Positions 53,679 to 61,792 are shown, counted from the stretch's first letter. The stretch: DNA of 64,000 nt from Neobacillus niacini (GCF_000759675.1 NZ_BAWM01000016.1:1-64000); one strand, 5' to 3'. The notes: generated by a model from the letters alone, not told the origin. Made by a program: numbers and translations.

Positions 53679-53790
53679 TTGACGTAAACAATCCATAATG
53701 ATATTATACAGATAATTAGTTTGTTTGGTAAACAAATTAAGTAATTTTTATATTTATTTTTTAAAAAAGGTGATTTTGAAAGGGATTACA
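53679..53790 (+). promoter_or_regulatory. Promoter, XylR-like operator and cre-like box of the larA-like operon
   Basis: The -35 TTGACG lies at 53679-53684, followed by a 17-base spacer and -10 TATTAT at 53702-53707. The palindrome at 53716-53740 is TTAGTTTGTT, five bases, AACAAATTAA. A cre-like TGAAAGGGATTACA (one mismatch, the same GG core as at uxaC) lies at 53777-53790. Confidence 0.8.
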
Positions 53791-53882
53791 ATTGGATATT
53801 CAAACTCGATTTGGTGCATTTCCATACATGGAATATAATTCCTTGAGGAACACTTAAAATATAAAAAGGAGTGGGAATTGTA

Positions 53883-55151
53883 ATGGGTATTCTTCAAGAC
53901 TTATTGAAAGACATTCCAGTACCAAAGATAGCAAAAGTCAAAGTGAAGTTTGATAATAAAAAAATTGATGATTTAGAGCCAGTTTTGATGGAAAAGTTAC
54001 AGCAAGAACACATAAAATCAACAATTAAACCTGGGATGGAAATTGCTGTTGCAGTTGGAAGCCGGGGTCTTGACCGCCTTGTAGAATTAACTGCAGTAAC
54101 AGTTAAGTTTTTACAAGATTTAGGAGCAAAACCATTTATAGTACCGAGTATGGGAAGTCATGGCGGCGCAACTGCAGAAGGGCAGCGGGAAGTACTAGCA
54201 CATCTTGGAGTAACAGAAGAGAGTGCCGGCTGTGAAATTCGCTCTTCGATGGAAGTAGTGAAAATTGGAGAGTTACCAAATGGTTTACCTGTTTATGTTG
54301 ATAAATATGCTTCTGAAGCAGAGGGTATAGTGGTGATCAATCGTGTGAAACCACATACTGCTTTTAGGGGTCCTGTTGAAAGTGGAATTATGAAAATGAT
54401 AAGTATTGGCTTAGGTAAGCAAAGAGGGGCAGAGGCTTGTCATCAATTGGGGTTTAAGTATATGGCAGAAAACGTGCCTGCGATGGCTAAAATGATTATG
54501 GAGAAAAAGCCATTTCTTTTTGGAGTGGCAACAATAGAAAATGCCTTCGATAAAGTGGCTGTCGTTGACGTTCTTTCTCCTGAAGAGATTATCGAAAGAG
54601 AAGCAGACTTGCAGGCGATGGCGAAAGAATTATTACCGAAGCTTTACTTTGAACAATTAGAAGTTCTTGTCATTGATCAGATTGGTAAGAATATTTCTGG
54701 TGATGGGATGGACCCGAATATTACTGGTCGGTATCCTACTCCATATGCACATGGTGGACCAGATGTGAACAAAATGGTCGTTCTCGGTTTAACTCCACAA
54801 ACAGAGGGAAATGCCAATGGGGTTGGAACAGCTGATTTTACAACCCAGCGTTTAGTTGACAGAATGGACCTAGAGGTAACCTATGCTAATGGGTTAACTT
54901 CAACAGTTGTAGCACCAACAAAAATTGCTACAACTTTACCAAATGATCGTGAAGCGATACAAGCGGCCGTTAAAACAAGTAATATTTTAGATTTTTCTAA
55001 AGTAAAAATGGTGCGTATTAAAAATACATTAGAGTTAAGTGAAATTGAAGTATCAGAAGCTTTAGTTGAATATGTGAAACAACATCCAAATATGGAGTTG
55101 ATTTCAGAACTTTATGACTTACCATTTGACGAAAAAGGAAACATATTTTAA
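53883..55151 (+). CDS. LarA-superfamily nickel-pincer-dependent racemase/epimerase (lactate racemase homologue)
   Basis: A 422-residue protein of LarA length. Residues matching the LarA catalytic set are present at LarA-like spacing: R61 in VGSRGLDRL, H93 in SMGSHGGAT, H158 in RVKPHTAF, K171 in ESGIMKMIS (cofactor-attachment lysine) and H187 in AEACHQLG. K171 to H187 is 16, as in LarA K184 to H200. Such enzymes move a hydride at the alpha carbon of 2-hydroxy acids. Neighbours (gluconokinase, Gnd, UxaC, an SDR) suggest an aldonate substrate, most simply mannonate/gluconate epimerisation. Cofactor genes larE, larB and larC follow. The ATG at 53883 follows AAGGAG. Confidence 0.85.
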   Translation: MGILQDLLKDIPVPKIAKVKVKFDNKKIDDLEPVLMEKLQQEHIKSTIKPGMEIAVAVGSRGLDRLVELTAVTVKFLQDLGAKPFIVPSMGSHGGATAEGQREVLAHLGVTEESAGCEIRSSMEVVKIGELPNGLPVYVDKYASEAEGIVVINRVKPHTAFRGPVESGIMKMISIGLGKQRGAEACHQLGFKYMAENVPAMAKMIMEKKPFLFGVATIENAFDKVAVVDVLSPEEIIEREADLQAMAKELLPKLYFEQLEVLVIDQIGKNISGDGMDPNITGRYPTPYAHGGPDVNKMVVLGLTPQTEGNANGVGTADFTTQRLVDRMDLEVTYANGLTSTVVAPTKIATTLPNDREAIQAAVKTSNILDFSKVKMVRIKNTLELSEIEVSEALVEYVKQHPNMELISELYDLPFDEKGNIF

Positions 55152-55171
55152 AAACTAGGGAGAGTTGAAAC

Positions 55172-55942
55172 ATGACAAATTTATTCGATTTAGCAGGTAA
55201 AACAGCGGTAGCAGTTGGCGGAAATGGAGTTTTAGGTTCTGCAATGGCAAAAGGTTTAGCTGATCACGGTGCGAAAGTAGCGATTGTTGGCCGTAATTTG
55301 GAAACAGCGGAAGCAGTTGTGAAAGAAATTATTGAAAATGGCGGAGAAGCAAAGGCATTCCAAGCAGATGTTAGTTCAAAGGATTCTTTAGTCCAAGTCG
55401 CAAATGAAATTGAACAATGGTCCGGCGGCTGGGATATTCTTTTAAATGCACCAGGCACCAACAGTCCAACACCGTTTTTTGATTTAGACATGGACGAGTA
55501 CGATAAAATTATGGATATTAATTTAAAAGGTATTGTGATGACCTGTCAGATTTTTGCTAAGAGAATGATTGAACAGGAGAGAAAAGGAAGTATTATTAAC
55601 ATTTCGTCTGTTTCTTCTACAACTCCGTTATCAAGAGTATTTACGTATTCTGTTTCAAAAGCTGGACTTAATAGTGTAACTCAGTTCTTAGCTCGTGAAT
55701 TTGCTACTAACGGAATTCGTGTAAATGCAATTATTCCAGGATTCTTCCCAGCAGAACAAAATCGAAAAATTTTAGACAAAGAAAGAATTGAATCCATCAT
55801 GAGCCATACACCTATGAAACGTTTTGGGGAAGCAGAAGAACTTCAAGGTGCAACAGTGTGGCTTGCATCTGATAAAGCATCAAGCTTTGTAACCGGCGCA
55901 CTTATTCGCGTAGATGGCGGATTTGGAGCAATGACAATTTAA
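55172..55942 (+). CDS. SDR-family oxidoreductase, fructuronate reductase (mannonate dehydrogenase) type
   Basis: A 256-residue short-chain dehydrogenase. The NAD(P) loop is AVAVGGNGVLGSAMAKGL, the catalytic Ser lies in IINISSVSST, and Tyr159 and Lys163 lie in YSVSK. The stretch IIPGFFPAEQNRKIL is typical of SDR enzymes annotated as D-mannonate oxidoreductases in Firmicutes (UxuB/YjmF-like). It would reduce fructuronate to mannonate with NAD(P)H. It lies 20 bases after the LarA-like gene. Gluconate 5-dehydrogenase activity is an alternative. Confidence 0.85.
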   Translation: MTNLFDLAGKTAVAVGGNGVLGSAMAKGLADHGAKVAIVGRNLETAEAVVKEIIENGGEAKAFQADVSSKDSLVQVANEIEQWSGGWDILLNAPGTNSPTPFFDLDMDEYDKIMDINLKGIVMTCQIFAKRMIEQERKGSIINISSVSSTTPLSRVFTYSVSKAGLNSVTQFLAREFATNGIRVNAIIPGFFPAEQNRKILDKERIESIMSHTPMKRFGEAEELQGATVWLASDKASSFVTGALIRVDGGFGAMTI

Positions 55943-56020
55943 ATCTTGGACATATGACAGATGTCCATTTAATATGTTAAATAGTGGAAAGATATAGAAG
56001 TACGTGGGGAGATGGGACCA

Positions 56021-56821
56021 TTGCTAACAGAGAAGTATAATAAATTACAGTCTATTCTCCGTGACATGGAATCAGTCGTTGTAGCATTCTCAGGTGGTGT
56101 GGATAGTACATTCTTACTAAAGGCAGCTGTCGACACATTAGGAACAGATCATGTCTTAGCCGTCACAGCAGATTCAGAAACATATCCTTCTAGTGAGCTT
56201 GAAGAGGCAAGAGTACTCGCAAAAAAAATTGGGGTTAAGCACCAAGTAATTGAAACATCTGAATTAGCGATTCCTGGTTATGCAGAGAATAACAAAAACC
56301 GTTGTTACTTTTGTAAAAGCAGCCTATTCGATCATCTACTTCCAGTAATGGAAGAAAAGGGATTCCAAAATGTGGTTTATGGAGTTATTGCCGATGATAT
56401 GAATGAACATCGCCCAGGCATGCAAGCGGCTAAGGAGAAGGGAATCCGAGGTCCACTTCTAGAGGCAAATTTGTTTAAGCAGGAAATCAGAGAGCTTTCA
56501 CAACAGTTTGATTTACCAACATGGGATAAACCATCCTTTGCCTGTTTATCTTCAAGGATTGCATACGGTGAATATATTACAAAAGAAAAGCTAACAAAGG
56601 TTGAGCGGGCAGAAAGCTTTTTAAAAAGTCTCCGTATTCGCCAAGTACGAGTACGGACTCATGATGAAATCGCTAGAATTGAAGTAGAACCGAATGATAT
56701 GAAAACCGTTCTTGAAAATCATGATTCAATAGTTCGGGAGCTCCAAGAGTATGGATATAAATATATTACTTTAGATTTGCTAGGATATCAGAGCGGCAGT
56801 ATGAACAAGGTGTTATCGTAA
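56021..56821 (+). CDS. larE: LarE, sulfur-insertion enzyme of nickel-pincer cofactor synthesis
   Basis: A 266-residue PP-loop protein (VVAFSGGVDSTFLLKAA) that adenylates and thiolates the pyridine dicarboxylate precursor. Three cysteines are placed as in cluster-type LarE: NRCYFCK (C95, C98) and SFACLSSR (C175). The single-cysteine L. plantarum LarE sacrifices its own sulfur at the position equal to C175. The TTG at 56021 is preferred because GGGGAG is nine bases upstream; the ATG at 56012 abuts that site. A terminator follows. Confidence 0.92.
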   Translation: MLTEKYNKLQSILRDMESVVVAFSGGVDSTFLLKAAVDTLGTDHVLAVTADSETYPSSELEEARVLAKKIGVKHQVIETSELAIPGYAENNKNRCYFCKSSLFDHLLPVMEEKGFQNVVYGVIADDMNEHRPGMQAAKEKGIRGPLLEANLFKQEIRELSQQFDLPTWDKPSFACLSSRIAYGEYITKEKLTKVERAESFLKSLRIRQVRVRTHDEIARIEVEPNDMKTVLENHDSIVRELQEYGYKYITLDLLGYQSGSMNKVLS

Positions 56822-56830
56822 TAAAAGAAG

Positions 56831-56860
56831 AAGGCTTTGGAAATTTCCAAAGCCTTTTCT
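56831..56860 (+). terminator. Terminator after larE
   Basis: A perfect stem, AAGGCTTTGGAAA/TTTCCAAAGCCTT, is followed by TTCT. It separates the larA-like operon from gntK, although readthrough is possible because the T-run is short. Confidence 0.75.
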
Positions 56861-56903
56861 AACATAAATGACAACATAGATGTTGAAAAGGAAGATGAAT
56901 AGT

Positions 56904-58376
56904 ATGTCAAGAGAGTTCGTAATGGGACTAGATATCGGAACCACTAGTGTAAAGGCTTGTGTATTTGATATTAAAGGAAAACTAATAGCGGAAGCTGAGA
57001 AAATGAACAGCTTTCATTATCCAGAGCCAGGCTGGTCTGAACAAGACCCCGTTGAAATAGAACGGTCTGCTGTGCTGGCAATAAAGGAAGCAATTGAAAA
57101 AGCTGCCATTAGTAAGGATGAGTTAATTGCACTGGGGTTTTCAGCTGCCATGCATTCACTTCTTTGTGTGAATGAAGAAGGAAGCTCGATTTCCCCTGCG
57201 CTCATTTGGGCAGATGGAAGAAGTTTTGCGCAGGCAGAAGCTGTAAAAGGAACGATCGGCAAGAGTGTTTATTCAAAAACAGGAACACCCATTCATCCTA
57301 TGACTCCTCTTAATAAACTTTTATGGATGAAAGAAACAAACTATGAACCCTATAAAAAAGCTGCGTATTTTATGTCTATTAAGGAATATTTAATACAATG
57401 CTGGTTTGGTAAAAGAGTGATCGATTTTTCGATGGCATCTGCTACAGGATTATTTAATCCTGCTACGCTTGATTGGGAACCTGAATTATTAGAGATGACA
57501 GGGATTACAAGGGAACAGCTTTCGGAAATTGTCCCCCCTACAAAAGTGTTATCGGGTCTTAAAAGAGAAATTGCTGATGAAATGGGAATCAATCTGGAAA
57601 TGCCATTTGTGATGGGTGCGGCAGACGGTCAATTGGCAAACTTAGGAATTGGCGCAATTTTACCTGGAGAAGTGGCCGTTTCCGTTGGGACAAGCGGTGC
57701 TATCAGGCAAATTAACAAGGGAGTAAAAATTGATGAAAATCAAGAAACCTTTTGTTACTCCTTTACAGCGGATTCAACTATTGTGGGTGGACCAACAAAC
57801 AATGGCGGTATAGTTCTACAATGGCTAAAAGATCTTCTAAACGACCAAAGGAGTTTTACCGATTTTCTAGCAGACGCTGAAAAGGTTGCTCCAGGTGCAG
57901 AGGGCATTCTTTTCCTGCCTTATTTAAATGGAGAAAGAGCACCGATTTGGAATCAAAAGGCAAAAGGCAATTTTTATGGAGTTTCGATTACACATAAAAA
58001 AGAACATTTTATCCGTGCTGTGCTTGAAGGTATTACTTTTAATCTCTATCAAATCGGCAAAGCGCTGGAACGGTTAGCGGGAGAACCGGAAAAAATCTTC
58101 GTTAATGGTGGATTAGCGAGGTCACCACTATGGCTGCAAATGATGGCTGACATCTTTGAAGCGGAAATTTATGTATCCGAAAGCCATCACAGTGCCGCAT
58201 GGGGAGCTGCTTGGACCGCTTTAGTGGGCATTGGCAAAGTAGATTCTTTTGAAGAAATCAAAAAGAATATACCGATGGGTGTGGCAGTGCTGCCTAATAA
58301 GGAAAACAGTAAAGTATATAAAGCTCTTTATGAAAACTATGAAAAGCTTGCAAAAGAAATGGTGAAATTCTTTTAA
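56904..58376 (+). CDS. gntK: Gluconokinase, FGGY family
   Basis: A 490-residue kinase that phosphorylates gluconate to 6-phosphogluconate. It matches B. subtilis GntK in many blocks: GLDIGTTSVKACVFD (phosphate 1), KTGTPIHPMTPLNKLLWMK, SMASATGLFNPATLDWEPE and VGGPTNNGGIVLQWL. The last two are typical of gluconokinases rather than xylulokinases. The ATG at 56904 has AAAAGGAAG upstream. It follows the larE terminator and precedes a tandem-repeat array, then larB. It supplies the substrate of GndA. Confidence 0.92.
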   Translation: MSREFVMGLDIGTTSVKACVFDIKGKLIAEAEKMNSFHYPEPGWSEQDPVEIERSAVLAIKEAIEKAAISKDELIALGFSAAMHSLLCVNEEGSSISPALIWADGRSFAQAEAVKGTIGKSVYSKTGTPIHPMTPLNKLLWMKETNYEPYKKAAYFMSIKEYLIQCWFGKRVIDFSMASATGLFNPATLDWEPELLEMTGITREQLSEIVPPTKVLSGLKREIADEMGINLEMPFVMGAADGQLANLGIGAILPGEVAVSVGTSGAIRQINKGVKIDENQETFCYSFTADSTIVGGPTNNGGIVLQWLKDLLNDQRSFTDFLADAEKVAPGAEGILFLPYLNGERAPIWNQKAKGNFYGVSITHKKEHFIRAVLEGITFNLYQIGKALERLAGEPEKIFVNGGLARSPLWLQMMADIFEAEIYVSESHHSAAWGAAWTALVGIGKVDSFEEIKKNIPMGVAVLPNKENSKVYKALYENYEKLAKEMVKFF

Positions 58377-58396
58377 AAAAGGTAATCAATATAAGA

Positions 58397-59025
58397 TAAG
58401 GTTATAAGTGACCGAAATTTAGAAAAAATCGAAAAAGTGGTAACTAATAGAGGCTATAAGTGACCAAAAATGAGAAAAAATCGAAAAAGTGGTAACTAAT
58501 AGAGACTATAAGTGACCGGAAATGAGAAAAAATCGAAAAAGTGGTAACTAATAGAGACTATAAGTTACCGAAAACGATGAAAAATCGGAAAAATGGTAAC
58601 TAATAGAGACTATAAGTGACCGAAAATGAGAAAAAATCGAAAAAGTGGTAACTAATAGAGGCTATAAGTGACCAAAAATGAGAAAAAATCGAAAAAGTGG
58701 TAACTAATAGAGGCTATAAGTGACCGAAAATGAGAAAAAATCGAAAAAGTGGTAACTAATAGAGGCTATAGGTGACCGAAAACGAGAAAAAATCGAAAAA
58801 GTGGTAACTAATAGAGACTATAAGTGACCGAAAACGATGAAAAATCGAAAAAGTGGTAACTAATAGAGGCTATAGGTGACCGAAAATGAGAAAAAATCGA
58901 AAAAGTGGTAACTAATAGAGGCTATAAGTGACCGAAAACGAGAAAAAATCGAAAAAGTGGTAACTAATAGAGACTATTAGTTACCGAAAACGATGAAAAA
59001 TCGAAAAAGTGGTAACTAATAGATT
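58397..59025. repeat. Tandem array of about twelve 52-bp units
   Basis: GTGGTAACTAATAG recurs every 52 bases from 58438 to about 59010 (one unit reads ATGGTAAC), giving about twelve units with few changes. Each unit contains an inverted repeat: GGTAACTAATAG, AGA or AGG, then CTATAAGTGACC or CTATAAGTTACC. In the penultimate unit (58958) this becomes a perfect 12-bp stem ending CTATTAGTTACC. It is non-coding, without unique spacers, and fills most of the gap between gntK and larB. Confidence 0.95.
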
Positions 59026-59098
59026 CGACAGTAATCGGAAACGAGAATAAGCATGAAAAGTCATCAAGATTAGAATAATTTTTAAAGGGGGGAATGCT

Positions 59099-59869
59099 GT
59101 GCTCGAAGAGATCCTAGAACAAGTTCAAAAGGGAACCCTCAGTATTGCCGAAGCCAAAGATCAATTAGCCACGTTTGAAAATTTGGGTTTTGCTAAAATC
59201 GACCACCACCGGAAAAAACGTCAGGGCTTTCCGGAAGTGGTCTATGGCGAAGGGAAAACGGCTGAACAAATTATCTCGATTATTGAAGCATTAAGAGCGA
59301 GAAACAATCAAGTAATGGTAACGAGAATTTCAGAAGAGAAAGCAGCAATTGTGCAACAAGCTTGTCCTGAATTTACCTATCATGAAATCGCTCAGATTCT
59401 TTTTTGGAAGGACCAAAAGAATTCGACAGAAAATTCTCATGGCTATATAGCTGTCGTTGCCGCAGGAACCTCTGATATACGGGTGGCAGAAGAAGCAGCG
59501 GTTACCGCAGAAATACTAGGAAGTAACGTCCATCGGATTTATGATGTTGGCGTAGCTGGCATTCATCGTCTATTAAATCATGCCGAGGAAATTCAAAAGG
59601 CAACGGTATCAGTAGTGGTAGCCGGTATGGAAGGGGCACTTCCGAGTGTTGTTGGAGGACTTGTTTCCCATCCTGTAATTGCCGTCCCGACAAGTGTTGG
59701 CTATGGGGCTAACTTTAACGGGTTATCTGCTTTGCTGACGATGCTGAATTCATGTGCTTCTGGAATTAGTGTTGTCAATATTGATAATGGTTTTGGCGGA
59801 GGATATAACGCCGTATTAATTCATCAACTTGCACAAAAAGGGGTAAGAAATGAAGACACTTTATTTTGA
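59099..59869 (+). CDS. larB: LarB, nickel-pincer cofactor carboxylase/hydrolase
   Basis: A 256-residue enzyme that carboxylates nicotinic acid adenine dinucleotide and splits its phosphoanhydride, the first step of cofactor synthesis. The C-terminal AIR-carboxylase-like domain is clear: YIAVVAAGTSDIRVAEEAAV, ILGSNVHRIYDVGVAGIHRL, VVAGMEGALPSVVGGLVSHP and GYGANFNGLSALLTMLNSCA. The GTG at 59099 has AAGGGGGGA upstream. It overlaps larC by 20 bases, so the two are coupled. Confidence 0.95.
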   Translation: MLEEILEQVQKGTLSIAEAKDQLATFENLGFAKIDHHRKKRQGFPEVVYGEGKTAEQIISIIEALRARNNQVMVTRISEEKAAIVQQACPEFTYHEIAQILFWKDQKNSTENSHGYIAVVAAGTSDIRVAEEAAVTAEILGSNVHRIYDVGVAGIHRLLNHAEEIQKATVSVVVAGMEGALPSVVGGLVSHPVIAVPTSVGYGANFNGLSALLTMLNSCASGISVVNIDNGFGGGYNAVLIHQLAQKGVRNEDTLF

Positions 59870-60764
59870 TTGTTTTTCAGGAGTAAGCGGGGATATGGTC
59901 ATCGGAGCACTCATAGACGCAGGTGCTGACCCGAACAAATTAGTAGAAGAATTAAAGAAGTTAAATATTGAAGATGAATATGAATTGACATGGAAAAAGG
60001 TTGTCAAAAATGGAATTACTAGTACAAAGTTTGATGTGCTGCTAGATAAACATGACCACCATCATGATCATGAACACACACATACGCATGAACACGATCA
60101 CGAGCATGAACACGATCATAGCCATGACCACCATCATGATCATGAACACACACATACGCATGACCACGATCACGAGTATGAAAACGTACACGTACATACC
60201 CATGATCACCAACATGACCATGAACATACACACGATCATGATCACCACCATCATGACCACAGATCATATAAAGATATTGTACGATTAATTGAAGAAGCTG
60301 ATTTTTCTCAACAGGTAAAAGATACAGCTTTAAGGATATTTAAAAAAATTGCTGAAGCAGAAGGGCTCATTCATGGAGTTCCTTTGGATAATGTTCACTT
60401 CCATGAGGTGGGAGCTGTAGATTCGATTATTGATATTATTGGGACAGCCATCCTAATCGATCAATTAGAAATATCCGTAATTAAATCATCCCCAATTCCT
60501 GTAGGAACAGGGAAAATTCGTATCGACCATGGTATCTATCCAGTACCTGCACCGGCTACACTTGAGATATTAAAAGGAATCCCGATTGAACATTCAGAAG
60601 TGAGAGCAGAGCTTGCCACACCAACTGGAGCAGCAATTGTCTCGGTTCTGGCGGAGGAATTTTGTTCTATACCTTCCATGAAAGTCAGCTCCATTGGCTA
60701 TGGTGCAGGAACGAAGACCTTTAAAGACCATCCTAATGTTGTGCGTGTTATCATTGGCGAATAG
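59850..60764 (+). CDS. larC: LarC N-terminal part, nickel insertase, with a large His-rich insertion
   Basis: A 304-residue protein that inserts nickel into the pincer cofactor. The start is TLYFDCFSGVSGDMVIGALI, and later blocks are DNVHFHEVGAVDSIIDIIG, GIYPVPAPATLEILKG and RAELATPTGAAIVSVLAEE. Between residues ~67 and 140 lies a run of His, Asp, Glu and Thr with about 37 His, probably a nickel store. In L. plantarum a C-terminal part is joined by programmed frameshifting; here the stop is followed by 201 non-coding bases before the second part. Confidence 0.93.
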   Translation: MKTLYFDCFSGVSGDMVIGALIDAGADPNKLVEELKKLNIEDEYELTWKKVVKNGITSTKFDVLLDKHDHHHDHEHTHTHEHDHEHEHDHSHDHHHDHEHTHTHDHDHEYENVHVHTHDHQHDHEHTHDHDHHHHDHRSYKDIVRLIEEADFSQQVKDTALRIFKKIAEAEGLIHGVPLDNVHFHEVGAVDSIIDIIGTAILIDQLEISVIKSSPIPVGTGKIRIDHGIYPVPAPATLEILKGIPIEHSEVRAELATPTGAAIVSVLAEEFCSIPSMKVSSIGYGAGTKTFKDHPNVVRVIIGE

Positions 60765-60965
60765 AAGGAACTAAATCCAACGAGGTTTGCTTTAACGCAG
60801 ATATATTTCAATAACGCATATATTTATTGCTGCAATAAATCACTTATCAAAATGGTCAAGATATCTGGACATAAACTCGAAATCTGTGTCTAGAGTTTCA
60901 ATATTTCGAAGAAAACAGCAAAATAAATTGGGATTTCCCACCTTTTAGTAAGAGGAGTATACGAA
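60765..60965. other. Spacer between the two larC parts with a 19-bp inverted repeat
   Basis: ATTTATTGC, T, GCAATAAAT forms a perfect inverted repeat at 60822-60840. No coding potential or frameshift site joining the two parts is visible; the second part has its own AAGAGGAG site. Confidence 0.55.
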
Positions 60966-61439
60966 ATGAATTCTCACCCTCCTAATTATGAACACCTTGA
61001 CGATCAGATGATCAAAATGGAAGTTAACTTAGATAATATTCCTGGAGAATGGCTAGGTTACGTAATGGATCTGCTTTTTGAAGCGGGGGCAAATGATGTT
61101 TTTTATACCCCGATATATATGAAAAAGAACAGACCTGGAATCTTGCTTCAGCTACTCTGCTCTGTTGATAGTCTAAATAAAATGAAGGAAATACTTTTTA
61201 AAGAAACCACAACATTAGGTGTGCGTTATTATCCGTTAACCGTTCACCGGTTAGAAAGAGTATTCAAAAAAGCGGAAACAGAGTGGGGAACCGTGACCGT
61301 AAAAGAAGGGATCCTGAATGGTCAAGTCGTGCAACATGCACCGGAGTATGAGGAATGTAAGAGCCTTGCACGACTCCACGATATTCCTTTAAAAAAGGTA
61401 TATGAACAGGTTTGGAAGGCTATAGATAACAAAGCGTAA
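60966..61439 (+). CDS. larC2: LarC C-terminal part (LarC2)
   Basis: A 157-residue protein matching the C-terminal domain of LarC. DQMIKMEVNLDNIPGEWLGY opens it, then MDLLFEAGANDVFYTPIYMK, TTLGVRYYPLTVHRLERVF, and GILNGQVVQHAPEYEECK close to the end. An independent start (ATG after AAGAGGAG) and a 201-base gap to larC1 show that it is made as a separate polypeptide. The two parts should assemble to form the active insertase. A strong terminator follows. Confidence 0.9.
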   Translation: MNSHPPNYEHLDDQMIKMEVNLDNIPGEWLGYVMDLLFEAGANDVFYTPIYMKKNRPGILLQLLCSVDSLNKMKEILFKETTTLGVRYYPLTVHRLERVFKKAETEWGTVTVKEGILNGQVVQHAPEYEECKSLARLHDIPLKKVYEQVWKAIDNKA

Positions 61440-61464
61440 AATAACATTTTAACAAAAAAATAAG

Positions 61465-61515
61465 AGACTGTGCGAAAATCTCATTTAAAAAATGGATTTT
61501 CGGACAGTCTTTTTT
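61465..61515 (+). terminator. Terminator of the larBC operon
   Basis: A 16-bp stem, AGACTGTGCGAAAATC/GATTTTCGGACAGTCT (one mismatch), encloses a short AT loop and is followed by T5. Similar stems occur widely in bacilli. Confidence 0.9.
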
Positions 61516-61555
61516 GATTGTGAAGTACTCAATTCCATGCTACCAGTATGCTATA

Positions 61556-61775
61556 TTGACGATAACGAAAGTGAATGCTACACTGAATTTTAATAATTAG
61601 TTTATTAAACAAACAAAATAACAATTTATCAAATCAATCATGTAACGGTAGTATTACTTAAATAAAAGGGTTTCGAAATATTCCTAAACCTAAAAAAATC
61701 ACAAATTTTTCTAAAAAAACAACATTTTAAATTATCTTCCCGATTCGTAAAATGATAAGTAAGTAAACGGTTTCA
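61556..61775 (+). promoter_or_regulatory. Promoter, XylR-like operator and cre-like box of the TRAP operon
   Basis: The -35 TTGACG lies at 61556-61561, followed by a 17-base spacer and -10 TACACT at 61579-61584. The operator at 61597-61621 is TTAGTTTATT, five bases, AACAAAATAA. A cre-like AGTAAACGGTTTCA (one mismatch) lies at 61762-61775, just before the ribosome site. The layout repeats that of uxaC and the larA-like operon. Confidence 0.75.
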
Positions 61776-61792
61776 ATAATGGGGGGGTTCAC

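Noticed and set aside
58397..59025. Regular repeats as a CRISPR array
   Set aside because: The units are contiguous 52-bp repeats without unique spacers, and no cas genes are present.
60019..60288. Overlapping ORFs in other frames across the His-rich part of larC
   Set aside because: They are low-complexity shadows of the CAT/CAC-rich codons, have no ribosome sites, and lie inside a well-supported gene.
60764..60966. Programmed frameshift joining larC1 and larC2
   Set aside because: The frames are separated by 201 non-coding bases and larC2 has its own ribosome site.
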